A stretch of 61,129 nt of DNA from Gemmatimonadota bacterium (GCA_028287285.1 JAQBPY010000166.1:1-61129), one strand, 5' to 3'; counted from the first letter of the stretch, positions 27,283 through 37,058 are shown. The notes: generated from the sequence alone by a model not told the origin. Program-made: numbers and translations.

Positions 27283-28278
27283 TCAGGGACAATTGGCCTC
27301 GGCCAATATTTCGTACGACCGCTTTCTCGCCTCGTGATCGTGGATGTTTGCCGTGACGATCACTTCGTCGGCACCTGTTTCCGCCGCGAGCTCCGCGAGC
27401 TTCCGTCGCACGGTGGACGGCCCGCCAACAATTGCATACCGCAGCGTATGCTCGATGCCATGCTTTTCGTGGGCGGTGATGCGGGAGTCCAGGTCGTCCA
27501 CAGGCGGCTGAAGCTGGATGGGCTGGCCGCGCTGCAGTGCGATGAACTGCTGTTGCAGCGACGAGAACAACCGCCGCGCCTCGGCATCGGTGTCTGCTGC
27601 GATCACGCTGACGGCAACCATCGCATATGGCTTCGCCAGCCTGTCCGAGGGCTCAAAGCCTGAACGGTACAGTTCCAGCGCCTGATGCAGCTGCGCCGGC
27701 GCGAAGTGCGACGCGAACGCAAACGGGACTCCGATCTGCGCCGCAAGCTGTGCGCTGTAGGTACTCGAGCCGAGCAACCATACCGGCACATGAAGGCCAG
27801 CGCCAGGCACGGCCCGAATCATCTGGCCCGGAATGGAATCCTCGAAATATGACAGCAGCTCCACCACGTCCTGCGGAAAGAACTCCGCGCTGCGCGGGTC
27901 GCGGCGCAGCGCACGCATCGTGTTCTGGTCCGTGCCGGGTGCGCGGCCAAGCGCGAGGTCGATGCGACCGGGATACATGGCCGCGAGCGTGCCAAACTGC
28001 TCCGCAATGATCAGCGGCGCATGGTTTGGAAGCATGATCCCACCGGCGCCCACGCGAATGCGCGACGTCGCTCCTGCAACGTGCCCGATGACGACAGCCG
28101 TGGCGGCGCTTGCAATGCCGGGCATGTTGTGATGCTCGGCGAGCCAGTACCTGGTGTAACCGAGGTGCTCCGCATGGCGAGCAAGGTCGACCGTATTCCG
28201 GAACGCCTGCGACGCATCGCTGCCCGCGTTGATCGTGGAAAGGTCGAGCACAGAAAGCGGTATCATCGGCGATATCAT
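27283..28278 (-). CDS. LLM class flavin-dependent oxidoreductase (luciferase-like)
   Basis: A 331-residue cytoplasmic protein of the bacterial luciferase superfamily, close to the YhbW-type subgroup. Motifs: [62 protein letters not shown] and [20 protein letters not shown]. These bind FMN and shape the TIM barrel. The physiological substrate is unknown. The start may be either 28278 or the ATG four codons on. It is followed on the same strand by the S12 hydrolase gene and preceded by the M24 gene, with short gaps. Confidence 0.9.
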   Translation of the reverse strand: MISPMIPLSVLDLSTINAGSDASQAFRNTVDLARHAEHLGYTRYWLAEHHNMPGIASAATAVVIGHVAGATSRIRVGAGGIMLPNHAPLIIAEQFGTLAAMYPGRIDLALGRAPGTDQNTMRALRRDPRSAEFFPQDVVELLSYFEDSIPGQMIRAVPGAGLHVPVWLLGSSTYSAQLAAQIGVPFAFASHFAPAQLHQALELYRSGFEPSDRLAKPYAMVAVSVIAADTDAEARRLFSSLQQQFIALQRGQPIQLQPPVDDLDSRITAHEKHGIEHTLRYAIVGGPSTVRRKLAELAAETGADEVIVTANIHDHEARKRSYEILAEANCP

Positions 28279-28339
28279 CTGTCAGGGGATCCTCTTGCAT
28301 ACTAACATTGGATACCCCTGGATGGTTCCGCTCGCGGCC

Positions 28340-29590
28340 TTAGACCGGCTGCATGATTGACGGACTCTGCGGCGTGAACATTTTCGGCCCTGATTCGGTC
28401 ATGTACAGGCAGTCCTCGAGACGGATGCCGAACTCACCGTAGCTCGAGATCGTCGGCTCATCGCTGAAGCACATGCCGGGCTGGATGCGCGTCATGTTGC
28501 CACGGACGAAGTTGGTCCACTCATGACCATCGAGCCCAATGCCGTGTCCCGTGCGATGGGGCAGGCCCGGCACCTTGTAATCCGGTCCGAACCCGGCGGC
28601 AACAATGACTTTCCGCGCCGCCGCATCCACCGATTCACAGGTCGCGCCGATCTGCGCCGCTTCGAACGCCGCGGTCTGGGCGTGCTTCTCCACCTCCCAC
28701 ACATCGCGCATGCGCTGCGTCGGCTTTCCAAACACCGACGTGCGTGTGATGTCGGAGACGTAACCCTCCACCGTGCATCCCGCATCGATGAGCACCACGT
28801 CGCCCTGGCGCAGCTTCTGTGGCTGTACGCTGCCGTGTGGAAATGCCGAGTACTTGCCAAAGATCACGAGTGCGCCGTCGGCCTTGCCGCCGAGCTTCTT
28901 CGTGGCGTCCGCGACGCTCGTACCAACCTGCTGGTTCGTCATCCCTTCCTTCAAGCCACGCATCGTGGAACCGATGGCCTGCAGCGTGATGTCATTCGCA
29001 CGCTGCATCAGCGCCAGCTCGGCAGGTGACTTGATCATGCGACAACCCGCCGTCACGGGATTCGCACTCACGAACTGTACCGACGGCAGCTGCTGCCGCA
29101 CGCCGTCATAGATGAAGAAACGAAGCCGCTCCTCGATGCCCACCTTGCCCGTTGCGCCGCGATCCTGGAGAATGCCGGCAATGACCTTGTAAGGACTTTC
29201 GTCCTCCTGCCAGGCCCGGACGTCCTTGCCGAACTTGATCAACTCGCGCGCACGCTCTTCCTCGAAGCCGGGAGTCACCCACGCGAGCTCGCCATGCGCC
29301 GGAATCACCACCGCAAAGGTGCGCTCGCTGTTTCCCCATCGCACGCCGGTGTAGTAGTACATGCTCGTTCCGACCTCGAGCAGCACCGCATCGATGCCGT
29401 TCTCGATCATCAACCGCTGCGCCTTCTCGATCCGCGCAAGCCGCTCGGCGTCGGCAATGGGAACGACCGCGCCGGCTGCCGCGACATCAGGCGTTGCCGC
29501 GCCCGCAATGTTGATCCCGCCCAATTGACTGCTCAGCGCGGACGCGCCCACGAGTGTTGCCGAATGCAGCAGGAAGTCGCGCCGTTCCAT
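28340..29590 (-). CDS. Tat-exported M24 family Xaa-Pro peptidase-like protein
   Basis: A 416-residue protein. The start at 29590 (MERRDFLLHSATLVGASAL) exposes a twin-arginine-type signal (ERRDFL). An N-terminal creatinase-like domain (about 60-190) is followed by the pita-bread M24 domain. Metal ligands are visible: Asp in VVLIDAGC, Asp in YVSDITRT, His in GHGIGLDGHE, Glu in FSDEPTIS and Glu in IRLEDCLY. Such proteins cleave Xaa-Pro dipeptides or similar imide bonds. Tat export suggests that it folds with its metals before leaving the cytoplasm. Confidence 0.88.
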   Translation of the reverse strand: MERRDFLLHSATLVGASALSSQLGGINIAGAATPDVAAAGAVVPIADAERLARIEKAQRLMIENGIDAVLLEVGTSMYYYTGVRWGNSERTFAVVIPAHGELAWVTPGFEEERARELIKFGKDVRAWQEDESPYKVIAGILQDRGATGKVGIEERLRFFIYDGVRQQLPSVQFVSANPVTAGCRMIKSPAELALMQRANDITLQAIGSTMRGLKEGMTNQQVGTSVADATKKLGGKADGALVIFGKYSAFPHGSVQPQKLRQGDVVLIDAGCTVEGYVSDITRTSVFGKPTQRMRDVWEVEKHAQTAAFEAAQIGATCESVDAAARKVIVAAGFGPDYKVPGLPHRTGHGIGLDGHEWTNFVRGNMTRIQPGMCFSDEPTISSYGEFGIRLEDCLYMTESGPKMFTPQSPSIMQPV

Positions 29591-29732
29591 GGATCGCCTG
29601 ATGGAAGTGTGAATGTGTGTGCGAACAAACGTACGGCGGCCATCAAGCAATCTCAACGCTCGGCATGGCGCGTCGCTTGCAAAAGCCTTCCGGACGAATT
29701 CTGTGCACGCTCAACCTCATCCGGAGATGAAC

Positions 29733-30209
29733 ATGGCTGATATTCGAGAAGACACCGCGAATCGTGACCCGATCAGTGGGGCACCGGGTGCACATCCCGT
29801 TGGCACAGGTGCGGGTGCAGCAGGCGCCGGCGCGGCCGGCGCGGCTGTTGGTGGAATGGTTGGTGGGCCGGTCGGCGCCGTCGTGGGTGCGGCCGTTGGC
29901 GCAGTGGCCGGCGGACTTGCGGGTAAGGGTGCTGCGGAGCGGGTGAACCCCACGCTCGAGGACAGCTATTGGCGTGACAATTATGCGTCGCGCCCCTATG
30001 CACGGGCCGATGCGTCGTACGATACCTATCAGCCGGCGTACCGGTACGGTTGGGAGTCGCGCGAGCGCTACGCGGGCAAGAAGTGGGACGAGGTAGAGAA
30101 CGACATGAGCGCCGGCTGGGACAAGGTGAAGGGCACGTCCAGGCTCGCGTGGAATGACGCGAAGAATGCGACCCGCGATGCGTGGGACCGCGTCGACAGT
30201 CGTCGCTGA
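29733..30209 (+). CDS. Glycine-zipper hypothetical protein
   Basis: A 158-residue protein. ATG 29733 has a GGAG ribosome binding site six bases upstream. A hydrophilic start is followed by about 45 residues of Gly/Ala/Val repeats (GAVVGAAVGAVAGGLAGKG), a glycine-zipper segment that often inserts in or associates with membranes. The C-terminal half is charged and aromatic: YWRDNYASRPY, YRYGWESRERYAGKKWDEVE, then helical repeats WDKVKGTSRLAWNDAKN. It resembles small stress-associated glycine-zipper proteins in many bacteria, but no function can be assigned. Confidence 0.75.
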   Translation: MADIREDTANRDPISGAPGAHPVGTGAGAAGAGAAGAAVGGMVGGPVGAVVGAAVGAVAGGLAGKGAAERVNPTLEDSYWRDNYASRPYARADASYDTYQPAYRYGWESRERYAGKKWDEVENDMSAGWDKVKGTSRLAWNDAKNATRDAWDRVDSRR

Positions 30210-30224
30210 GGCAGGGTATTTGCC

Positions 30225-30260
30225 GAAGGACCTGGTTTCATTGCGGAAAGCAGGTCCTTC
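30225..30260. terminator. Bidirectional hairpin between convergent genes
   Basis: A perfect 10-bp stem: GAAGGACCTG at 30225-30234 pairs with CAGGTCCTTC at 30251-30260, with a 16-base loop. It sits in the 74-bp gap between the converging glycine-zipper gene and the esterase gene. It contains the AGGACCTG core of the dispersed repeat family. Confidence 0.6.
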
Positions 30261-30283
30261 CCGGCTGATTCAAGACGACGTCG

Positions 30284-31435
30284 TTACCGGGGAATCGCCG
30301 CGAGCGCATCCTTGATGACCTGGCGCTTTCGCTCCCGGTCGTAGACGTCGAAGTAATCGAGACGCTCCAGCATTCGCATGGCGTCATCGAGCGCGCGTCT
30401 GGCTTTAGAGGTATCATTACGCCGAAGCGCGACATCCGACAGCATTCCATACCCTTCGAGATCTTCCGGATAGGCATCTATCAGCTTCTTGATGGCCGCT
30501 TCCGATGCATCGGCATTCCCTTGTCTGACGCGAGCACGCGCGATGGCCAGCATCGACTTTAGGGAAGGACTAACAGGAGAACCGACACGTGCGCCGAGCG
30601 CTGTATGGAAATCCACCACGGCACGCTCGGGATCCGCCGCGGCTTGCTCGATGAGTGCCGGCGGCATGTCCCACACCGAATCACTCTGCACGAACCGGAT
30701 GCCCGGTGGAATCGTGGCGAGCGGCGTATCCGTGTGCCCGAGTCCCGTCCCGTCAATCACCGTCCACCGCCAGTTGGAAGGCGCACTGGCACGGAGGAAC
30801 GCCTGCAGCCGTCGCACGCCGTCGAGCGTCCGCACCTCGCGATCACCAGCGCCAAGCACGAGGTGCCTGAGCACGCCCTTGTCGGATGCGAACGCTTTCT
30901 CGAGGCACCGCCTGGTGGCATCGGCGCCGGTCGAATCACCGCCGGCTCCGGAAATCGCGATGACTGCCGGAAACACACCGGGCGCCCGGCAAAACGTCAT
31001 CAGCGCAAATCGCCCACCAAGCGAATGGCCAATCAGCGTGCGAAAATGCGAGGTCCGGTATTCGTGGTCGATGTACGGAACCAGCTCCTCCACCAGAAAG
31101 CGTGTGAACAGCTCCTGGTTGCGCCCGAGCTCCTCGCCGCGGACGCGCTGATCCACCCCGACGACGATCTGCGGCGGCGTCGCATACGTCCGTGCGTCGC
31201 CGGTGAGATCATATGCTGCCGCCGCGACGGTGATATCGAAGAACGGACGCACGTGCCCATCCAGCAGATAGATCACCTCATATCGCTGCATAGCCACGTC
31301 GTAATTGGGCGGCAGATGCACGTGAACGATGCGCTCTTCGCCCAACAGCTTTGAGGGGACACGAACCACCCGCGTTTGAGCGGTAGCACCGGTCGCAATA
31401 CCGAAAAGGACCGCAAGAGCGGCAAGACAGCGCAT
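30284..31435 (-). CDS. Exported alpha/beta-hydrolase esterase with C-terminal TPR-like region
   Basis: A 383-residue protein. The start at 31435 gives a signal peptide (MRCLAALAVLFGIATGATAQ). The hydrolase domain resembles the Fes/IroE (esterase D-like) family: VIYLLDGHVRPFF, ELVPYIDHEYRT and the nucleophile elbow GHSLGGRFALMTF. Asp and His candidates follow (GAGDREVR, GLGHTDTP). After about residue 265 the protein changes to helical repeats (RARVRQGNADASEAAIKKLI, DAYPEDLEGYGMLSDVALRR) that look like tetratricopeptide-type units. Substrate is unknown. Confidence 0.83.
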   Translation of the reverse strand: MRCLAALAVLFGIATGATAQTRVVRVPSKLLGEERIVHVHLPPNYDVAMQRYEVIYLLDGHVRPFFDITVAAAAYDLTGDARTYATPPQIVVGVDQRVRGEELGRNQELFTRFLVEELVPYIDHEYRTSHFRTLIGHSLGGRFALMTFCRAPGVFPAVIAISGAGGDSTGADATRRCLEKAFASDKGVLRHLVLGAGDREVRTLDGVRRLQAFLRASAPSNWRWTVIDGTGLGHTDTPLATIPPGIRFVQSDSVWDMPPALIEQAAADPERAVVDFHTALGARVGSPVSPSLKSMLAIARARVRQGNADASEAAIKKLIDAYPEDLEGYGMLSDVALRRNDTSKARRALDDAMRMLERLDYFDVYDRERKRQVIKDALAAIPR

Positions 31436-31464
31436 GTGCAACAGGGTGGAGTGAGACGTCGAAG

Positions 31465-32067
31465 TTACCGCGTGCCGCTCCCCACGCGCCATGCGCCGTT
31501 CTCTTTCACGAGCACGGCCACCGCTCGCGTGGTATCGCGGTCCGCACCCATTGCACGCCCATTTTCGTTCGGCACAATGGTAATCACGTAGCTCACGCGC
31601 GCCGAGTCACTGCCAAGTCGCTGCGGACGGCCCGCCACATCGATGTGCCGCGTGCCGGCCTGCACATCCCAGCCGCGCCGGGATCCTCCACTTGGCAGAT
31701 GTTCGCCTTCGATCTCCGTCCAGCCGGTTCGGCTGCTGGAGTCATGCAGACGTGCAACACACCATCCCGGCTCCACAACGGGGCCTGCCGACGTGTCCCG
31801 CAGCCGAACCCAGTCCGACGTCACGAGGGAGCGCCAGGGCCGCAAGGCATCCCTGACCACCGCATGATCGCTCGCCGACTGCAGCTTCGCTACGACCTCG
31901 GCACAGGAGAACCAGGGCGGCCCGTCAGCCCAGACGCGCACCACGGCCGTCGAGTCCGCTGCTGTCCATGTTGCTCGAAGTGCGTCAGCTGCCTCGCGCC
32001 GAGTGGGGCCGGCTCGGCAGCTGGCAAGGAGCATCAGGGTGAACAGGGCATGCCGGCGCTTGGACAT
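31465..32067 (-). CDS. Hypothetical lipoprotein
   Basis: A 200-residue predicted lipoprotein with lipobox LLASCR near residue 17. I do not recognise a domain. The sequence has a helical start (REAADALRATWTAADSTAVV), a cysteine pair (WFSCAEVV, PGWCVARL) that could form a disulfide, and a beta-rich C-terminal half ending AVAVLVKENGAWRVGSGTR, a pattern common in SnoaL/NTF2-like or DUF4440-like lipoproteins. It is 29 bp upstream of the esterase gene on the same strand. Function is unknown. Confidence 0.62.
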   Translation of the reverse strand: MSKRRHALFTLMLLASCRAGPTRREAADALRATWTAADSTAVVRVWADGPPWFSCAEVVAKLQSASDHAVVRDALRPWRSLVTSDWVRLRDTSAGPVVEPGWCVARLHDSSSRTGWTEIEGEHLPSGGSRRGWDVQAGTRHIDVAGRPQRLGSDSARVSYVITIVPNENGRAMGADRDTTRAVAVLVKENGAWRVGSGTR

Positions 32068-32172
32068 ACCCCGTTGTAATGCGACTTGCGCGCCGTCGTC
32101 GCTGTGCTTGCAAGCACTGCCACATCCCAGCCACGTAACGTGCCGCTGAGGCTCGAGCCAAACACATTCACC

Positions 32173-33375
32173 TTACGGATTGATCACCGTAGGTGCGTTA
32201 CCGGACGACGGCGCACCGCCTTCTGGCGTGGCAACCTTTTCGCCGGTCGCGCCTTCGTCGGCGCGCTTTTCCTGGTGTACGTCACCGAGCGCGTCCGCGC
32301 GAATCCAGCCCTGCTCCGCGGCGTGCTTCGCCGCGCCAAGCGTATCTTCTGCGAGCACGAGCGTGGAGTGTGAGGTGCGAATTTCATCCGCGAGCCTGCT
32401 CACGGATGCAGCACGCTCCTCGTTCCGTGTAACATCCCTGATGTAAATGGCTCGTATACGTCCGGGAAACTCGCCGACGATCTGGCGGTAGATTTCCGGG
32501 TCGTGCTGGCTCGTGTCACCAATGAGGATGAACGGCAACAAGGGATACATCGCCATGATGCTGCGAATGGCCGCGCCCTTGTGATCGAGGTGGCGCGTGG
32601 CTGCGAGCGCGCCAAGCGAGATATCCCAATCGCGGAGCAGCACCGGACCGCGCGGAATCTTCTGCAGATCCATGAACTCCGTGATCACATCATGGATGTT
32701 CCACGGACTGCTGGAGACGTAGAAGATGGGATTCTTCTCGCTGCCTGTCGCACCGGCGCGAAGCGCCTGGTAGAACGCCGCCACGCCGGGAAACGGCAGC
32801 CGGGTGCGTGCATTGCCGAGCATTACCGTACGCGCCGCGAGCAGGAAGCTCGACACGCGCGATTGAATCACGGTGTCGTCGATGTCGCTGATGACACCAA
32901 ACGTGGCGCTCGTAGGTGGAATCAGTACATCGCCGCTGCCGGACACCGTGCCTCGCACGCTCACGGGTGACAGCAGATCGGCCGCATACGTGATCCACTC
33001 CGCATTCGGATCGATCGGCGGCCCAAGCTCGAGGCGGCCCGTGAAGAACCCTTCGTTGTCGCCACGAACCATCAATGAGCCGCCCGCACATGTTACGGCA
33101 ACCTCCGCGAGCTCGACCGGATCAGCTTCGGCACGCCGCCACGTGTTGATCAGGTTCCGCAGCGTGGAATCGTGATCGCCGCTCGGCGAGATGCCACGCT
33201 GTTCGAGAACGCGCCCATGGATGATGGCCGCACTCGAGTTGCCGTAGCCCCGATAGCAGAGAATTTCTATCGGATCATCGTCACGGAGCACGGAACGCAC
33301 ACGCTTCCCGGCCGAGCGGATGCTTTCATCCAGCCCGCCTATCAGCGCGTCGAGCTCTCGAAACCATTCAGCCAT
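32173..33375 (-). CDS. App1-like phosphatidate phosphatase (DUF2183)
   Basis: A 400-residue cytoplasmic or peripheral protein. The C-terminal catalytic domain of the App1 family is marked by the HAD-like DxDxT motif in GVISDIDDTVIQS (about 165-177), IFYVSSSPWNIHD, the lysine region LDHKGAAIRSIM and LIGDTSQHDPEIY. The N-terminal part (about 1-150) is the beta-rich domain usual in these proteins. The last 30 residues are low-complexity (EGGAPSSGNAPTV). Yeast App1 dephosphorylates phosphatidate; bacterial members are largely uncharacterised. It stops 105 bp before the hypothetical lipoprotein gene and lies 4 bp downstream of the penicillin acylase gene. Confidence 0.87.
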   Translation of the reverse strand: MAEWFRELDALIGGLDESIRSAGKRVRSVLRDDDPIEILCYRGYGNSSAAIIHGRVLEQRGISPSGDHDSTLRNLINTWRRAEADPVELAEVAVTCAGGSLMVRGDNEGFFTGRLELGPPIDPNAEWITYAADLLSPVSVRGTVSGSGDVLIPPTSATFGVISDIDDTVIQSRVSSFLLAARTVMLGNARTRLPFPGVAAFYQALRAGATGSEKNPIFYVSSSPWNIHDVITEFMDLQKIPRGPVLLRDWDISLGALAATRHLDHKGAAIRSIMAMYPLLPFILIGDTSQHDPEIYRQIVGEFPGRIRAIYIRDVTRNEERAASVSRLADEIRTSHSTLVLAEDTLGAAKHAAEQGWIRADALGDVHQEKRADEGATGEKVATPEGGAPSSGNAPTVINP

Positions 33376-33379
33376 GTGC

Positions 33380-35788
33380 CTAAGGCCGCACCAGAATGCT
33401 TCGCGATTCCGTAACGGCTTCCACCGCCGGCCTCGAGTACTTTACCGGGAAATACCTGTCGTCCTTCCAGAGCTCGAACAGGTCGCGATAGTGCGGGCTG
33501 GTCACGTCACCGGACTGTCCGGGTGTGTTGACGCCCATCGCGGAATCCCAGTCGCTCATCCCCACGATGTACCGGAACGAAGCGCCCGCAACCTGGTTTT
33601 CACCGCCGCCCGTTGCGCCGACGGTGTTGCCGTCGCCGCCGCGCGGCCACGGGCCAACCTCGAACTTTGCCTTCTGCTCGGCGCTCAATGCTGCGCTCAT
33701 GGGGTGCTGCAGCAGGGCGTGATGATACTGGCCCCACGCCCAGGTGGCCTTGTCCGCACCATGGCGCTTCGTCAATTCCGCGACCGCCGCCGCAAGGCCT
33801 GCGAGAAGCAGCGAATCACGCGTGGCTGTTGGATTCGGCCCGAATTCTCCACCGGGCGCCGTCAGCCATTCGATGATCCGATGTGTGGAAACACCCCGTG
33901 CCATCTGTCGCGCAGGTGCGGGCACCATGACGTTGGTCACGCTCGCCGCGAGCTGGCGAAACCACGCTTCGTAGATTCCCGCCGGCACGGAGCTCTTGTC
34001 GAGCACGTAGTTCCAGTTCACGAGCAGCTGCCTCGCACTCTCGGTCGCCGCATCGGCCGACGTGAGCGGCGCAAGCATCGGAACGAGGGAACGCGCCGGG
34101 ATGGACGTGTAGTCGGTTTGAAGACGCATCATGTCCATCATCGACACCTTGCGGCCGGCGCCAAGCACTTCGGAGATGCGTGCAAAACGATAAGGATCGG
34201 CCCACACCCACCCAATCGCGTTGCGATATGGATACGACTCGGGGGTGAGGTTGTTGTTCGCCGTGCCGATGTACCCTTCCGGTGGGTTGAACGCGTGCGG
34301 TTTCTGCAGGATGGGAAGATAGCCCGCCCATTCAAAGCGCCCGTCGCCAGGCACCGGCACGAGCCCGCTCGAATTCGGGCGAATGGGTGCGATGCCGACC
34401 GCCTGCCAGCCAATATTTCCGGCCACGTCGGCCCACACCATGTTCTCACCCGGAATATTGCTGAAGCTGCACGCCGCGCGAAACTCGTCCCAGGTCTTTG
34501 CCTGGTCCATGCGCAGGGATGCCATGTAGGGCGCGCCGCCTGGCTCGAGCCACGCCGCACGAACCACGTATGCCAGGTGGCGAACACTGTCCTCGTACAC
34601 AACAGGCCCGTGCCGCGTGTACCTGAGCGCGACCTCTGCCGGCGCCGAGCCTTTTACGGGAATCGACTCGTGAATCGTGCGCATCGTTTCCCACGCGCCC
34701 TTGTACTGATACTGGGCGGCATTTGCGGGGTTCGTCTTGTAGACATAGAGGTCCTCTCCATCAGTCCCGAAAATGGTCAGTCCCCACGCACCATGTTCGT
34801 TGTGGCCAATGGAAACGCCGGGAATCACCGGCTCACCTCCGCCTATGACATTCCAGCCGGGTGCGTTCAGGTGCACGAAGTAGCGAAGCGACGGCGCCGC
34901 AATGGCCCGGTGCGGATCATTCGCCATCAACGCGCGGCCGCTGAGTGTGTGCGTGCCGCTCACGACCCAGTTGTTGCTTCCGATGTCGCGCCGCTGGTTC
35001 CAGCGCATGTCGTCATCGGCAATCGAATCGAGCAGCGCCATGCGCCTGGCGTTGGCGGCATCTCCGCGCATCGCGACCGCAATGTCCGACGCCTGGAAAC
35101 GCAGCGGTGCACGAAACGCATCGTACAGCGCGAGAATCGGCGCATCCAACGCATCGCCGGCGATCATCGGGTCAATGTCGAGCCGTGGAGAGCCGGGACC
35201 AGGATGAAACCATTGAATCTTCTCCAGCAGCGCCGGGCCGTGATGCGCCACGAATCGTCCGTTGGCGAGCTCCTCGCTGATGTTGCCCAGCAGCCCCTGA
35301 TGTCGCGAGATGACGACGTCGGCCGTCCAGCGTCCGGGTACGATGCCAAGCATCCGCAACTCGGCCGCGACGAGCGCTGGATTTTTTGCCGCCGCATCCA
35401 CGAACGCATTCACTCCTTCAACGAATGCTCCGACGATCACCGCACCGTGTGGATGATAGCGCGCGAGGTCGGCGGACACGTTGCCGCGATACCTGAACAA
35501 CCGGGCGCCCTGGTCACGCTGCAGCTCGCGGCGTCCAATGACTTCGGACACCGTGCCTGTCGCCTGACGCCGCCACATCTCGAACTGAAAGCCGCGGTCA
35601 CGCGCTGCCGCGTACCCCTGGGCAAAGAAGAGATCATGCTCGTTCTTCGCGTAGATGTGGTTCACGCCCCAGCGGTCACGCAGTATCTCGACCGGCTGCG
35701 TCAACCCGCCAACGCGCAGCGTGTCCGCGCGTGGAGGTTGGGCACCAACCGTATTCACGAATGCGAACAGGAGCAGCAGCTTCTTCAT
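33380..35788 (-). CDS. Exported penicillin acylase family protein (Ntn hydrolase, S45)
   Basis: An 802-residue precursor with signal peptide MKKLLLLFAFVNTVGAQ. The family processes itself into alpha and beta chains. The cleavage site and nucleophile are visible as IG|SNNWVVSG, with Ser at residue about 271 (codon 34976-34978). Other motifs include RDRWGVNHIYAKNEHDLFFAQGY near the N-terminus (seen as RDRWGVNHIYAKN and EHDLFFAQGYAA), ANDPHRAI and NIPGENMVWADVAGNIGW. Relatives hydrolyse penicillins, N-acyl homoserine lactones or other amides; the natural substrate is not determinable here. Its start overlaps the GNAT stop (ATGA). The opposite strand carries an 873-codon shadow frame that I rejected. 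Confidence 0.92.
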   Translation of the reverse strand: MKKLLLLFAFVNTVGAQPPRADTLRVGGLTQPVEILRDRWGVNHIYAKNEHDLFFAQGYAAARDRGFQFEMWRRQATGTVSEVIGRRELQRDQGARLFRYRGNVSADLARYHPHGAVIVGAFVEGVNAFVDAAAKNPALVAAELRMLGIVPGRWTADVVISRHQGLLGNISEELANGRFVAHHGPALLEKIQWFHPGPGSPRLDIDPMIAGDALDAPILALYDAFRAPLRFQASDIAVAMRGDAANARRMALLDSIADDDMRWNQRRDIGSNNWVVSGTHTLSGRALMANDPHRAIAAPSLRYFVHLNAPGWNVIGGGEPVIPGVSIGHNEHGAWGLTIFGTDGEDLYVYKTNPANAAQYQYKGAWETMRTIHESIPVKGSAPAEVALRYTRHGPVVYEDSVRHLAYVVRAAWLEPGGAPYMASLRMDQAKTWDEFRAACSFSNIPGENMVWADVAGNIGWQAVGIAPIRPNSSGLVPVPGDGRFEWAGYLPILQKPHAFNPPEGYIGTANNNLTPESYPYRNAIGWVWADPYRFARISEVLGAGRKVSMMDMMRLQTDYTSIPARSLVPMLAPLTSADAATESARQLLVNWNYVLDKSSVPAGIYEAWFRQLAASVTNVMVPAPARQMARGVSTHRIIEWLTAPGGEFGPNPTATRDSLLLAGLAAAVAELTKRHGADKATWAWGQYHHALLQHPMSAALSAEQKAKFEVGPWPRGGDGNTVGATGGGENQVAGASFRYIVGMSDWDSAMGVNTPGQSGDVTSPHYRDLFELWKDDRYFPVKYSRPAVEAVTESRSILVRP

Positions 35789-36489
35789 TGTGCACTCCGC
35801 ACTTCGCCAAGCGATGTTTTTTGCAATCCGTTGGACTCGAAGTTGGTGGGGTTCAACCACGCCTGGAGCGCGGCGCGCACCGCCGGCCATTCCCTGTCGA
35901 TAATCGAAAACCACGCCGTATCGCGATTGCGCCCCTTGTAGACGAGGGCTTGGCGAAAGATGCCTTCAAAGACAAAACCATATCGCCTCGCAGCGGCTTG
36001 CGACGGCGCGTTCAGCGTATCGCACTTCCACTCGTACCGCCGGTAGCCCAGATCGTCGAAGGCATGTCGCATGAGGAGGTACATCGCTTCGGTACCGGCG
36101 CGCGTGCGCTGCAACCGTGGTGAATAGGTGATGCTGCCCACCTCGATCACGCCGTGTGCTGGATCGATGCGCATCAACGCGGCGGTTCCAACGGCCGTGC
36201 CGTTCGCATCGATGATGGCGTAATGCAGCGGATCAGATGTTGACGACAGCTTCTCGACATAGGCGCGACATTCCGCGGCGGTATGCGGCCGCTCGGCGAC
36301 GAGATACGTCCAGTCGCGATCGTCGCGCGCGTCGCTCCACGCAGCGAACAGATCATCCGCATGGCGTTCCACATGCACCGGCTCGACGCGGCAGTAGTGC
36401 CCCACCATCGAGTTGCGGGACGGTTGTGCACGTACGCTCCACCCGGCGACATCGGCACCAACCGGCTGACCATGGGCATTGGTGCTCAT
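35785..36489 (-). CDS. GNAT family N-acetyltransferase (RimJ/RimL-like)
   Basis: A 234-residue cytoplasmic acetyltransferase. The GNAT fold is recognisable in VEPVHVERHADDLFAAW, GTAALMRIDPAHGVIEVGSI, LQRTRAGTEAMYLLMRHAF (acetyl-CoA-binding loop region), RYEWKCDTLNAPSQAAARRY and GFVFEGIFRQALVYKGRNRD. The W-K-x-D-x-x-N-x-x-S motif is typical of RimJ/RimL-type members that acetylate protein N-termini or small amines. It is translationally coupled to the downstream penicillin acylase gene. Confidence 0.88.
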   Translation of the reverse strand: MSTNAHGQPVGADVAGWSVRAQPSRNSMVGHYCRVEPVHVERHADDLFAAWSDARDDRDWTYLVAERPHTAAECRAYVEKLSSTSDPLHYAIIDANGTAVGTAALMRIDPAHGVIEVGSITYSPRLQRTRAGTEAMYLLMRHAFDDLGYRRYEWKCDTLNAPSQAAARRYGFVFEGIFRQALVYKGRNRDTAWFSIIDREWPAVRAALQAWLNPTNFESNGLQKTSLGEVRSAQ

Positions 36490-36522
36490 CGCGTTCCTCG
36501 ATTCCCGATTCGGTGGGTGCAG

Positions 36523-37014
36523 CTATTGAACGGCAATCCGTGTCTTTCGCATCACGAGCGTGTCCGCCTTGAGCGAGTCGGTGCCGGCAGGTGCGTGATT
36601 GGCCCTGAGGATGTAGGCCGTCACGTCGAGGTACTCCTGCTCCTTCAATCCACCCGGATTATCGAGCGGCATGGTACTCCGCACGAGCGCGTAGAAATCG
36701 TACACTCGGCGATCCTTCCATGACTCCACGAATGCCGGGCCCACGAACTTGCCCACTTCATGGCACGACGCGCACGTTCCCGCATACACCATGGCGCCTC
36801 GTTCGGCCTGGGACGGCAGGTACGATGCCGGGGGAAGTCCGGCGGCGCTCGAGAGAATGACCTTCGCGTTGGGATCGAATCGCAGCGGCGTCGCGGCACC
36901 CGTCTTCGCTTCCGGCAACAGGTTCGCGCCCATGGGCGCTCGCACGTTCGTCATCGTGCCCGCGCACGCGGCAGCGAACGTCACTCCGGCAATCACGATC
37001 CAGCGCACGTGCAT
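36523..37014 (-). CDS. Membrane-anchored c-type cytochrome
   Basis: A 163-residue protein. The start at 37014 (MHVRWIVIAGVTFAAACAG) gives a signal with a lipobox-like AAAC. One haem-binding motif, CASCH (in AGTCASCHEVGKFVGP), is present, and the distal methionine is likely the one in STMPLDNPGGL. This is a small monohaem cytochrome of the kind used as an electron carrier in the periplasm. No partner oxidase or reductase is adjacent, although the Tat flavoprotein at 37140 is divergent from it (125 bp) and could conceivably donate electrons. Confidence 0.82.
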   Translation of the reverse strand: MHVRWIVIAGVTFAAACAGTMTNVRAPMGANLLPEAKTGAATPLRFDPNAKVILSSAAGLPPASYLPSQAERGAMVYAGTCASCHEVGKFVGPAFVESWKDRRVYDFYALVRSTMPLDNPGGLKEQEYLDVTAYILRANHAPAGTDSLKADTLVMRKTRIAVQ

Positions 37015-37041
37015 GTGGAGCTCCGGTCGAGTCATGAATCG

Positions 37042-37058
37042 CCCCTATTATAGGAGCG
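37042..37058. promoter_or_regulatory. Candidate -10/palindromic operator between divergent genes
   Basis: A near-perfect palindrome (CCTATTATAGG core) lies in the 125-bp divergent gap between the cytochrome and the flavoprotein genes. On the minus strand it contains a consensus TATAAT (37052 to 37047), about 33 bp before the cytochrome ATG, and on the plus strand it contains TATTAT. It could be a -10 element, an operator or both. No clear -35 was found. Confidence 0.35.

Noticed and set aside
33320..35941. Plus-strand open frame of 873 codons opposite the penicillin acylase gene
   Set aside because: It is antisense to a clear Ntn hydrolase with signal peptide and catalytic motif. Its own sequence is rich in Arg, His and Ala with no domain, as expected from a high-GC shadow frame.
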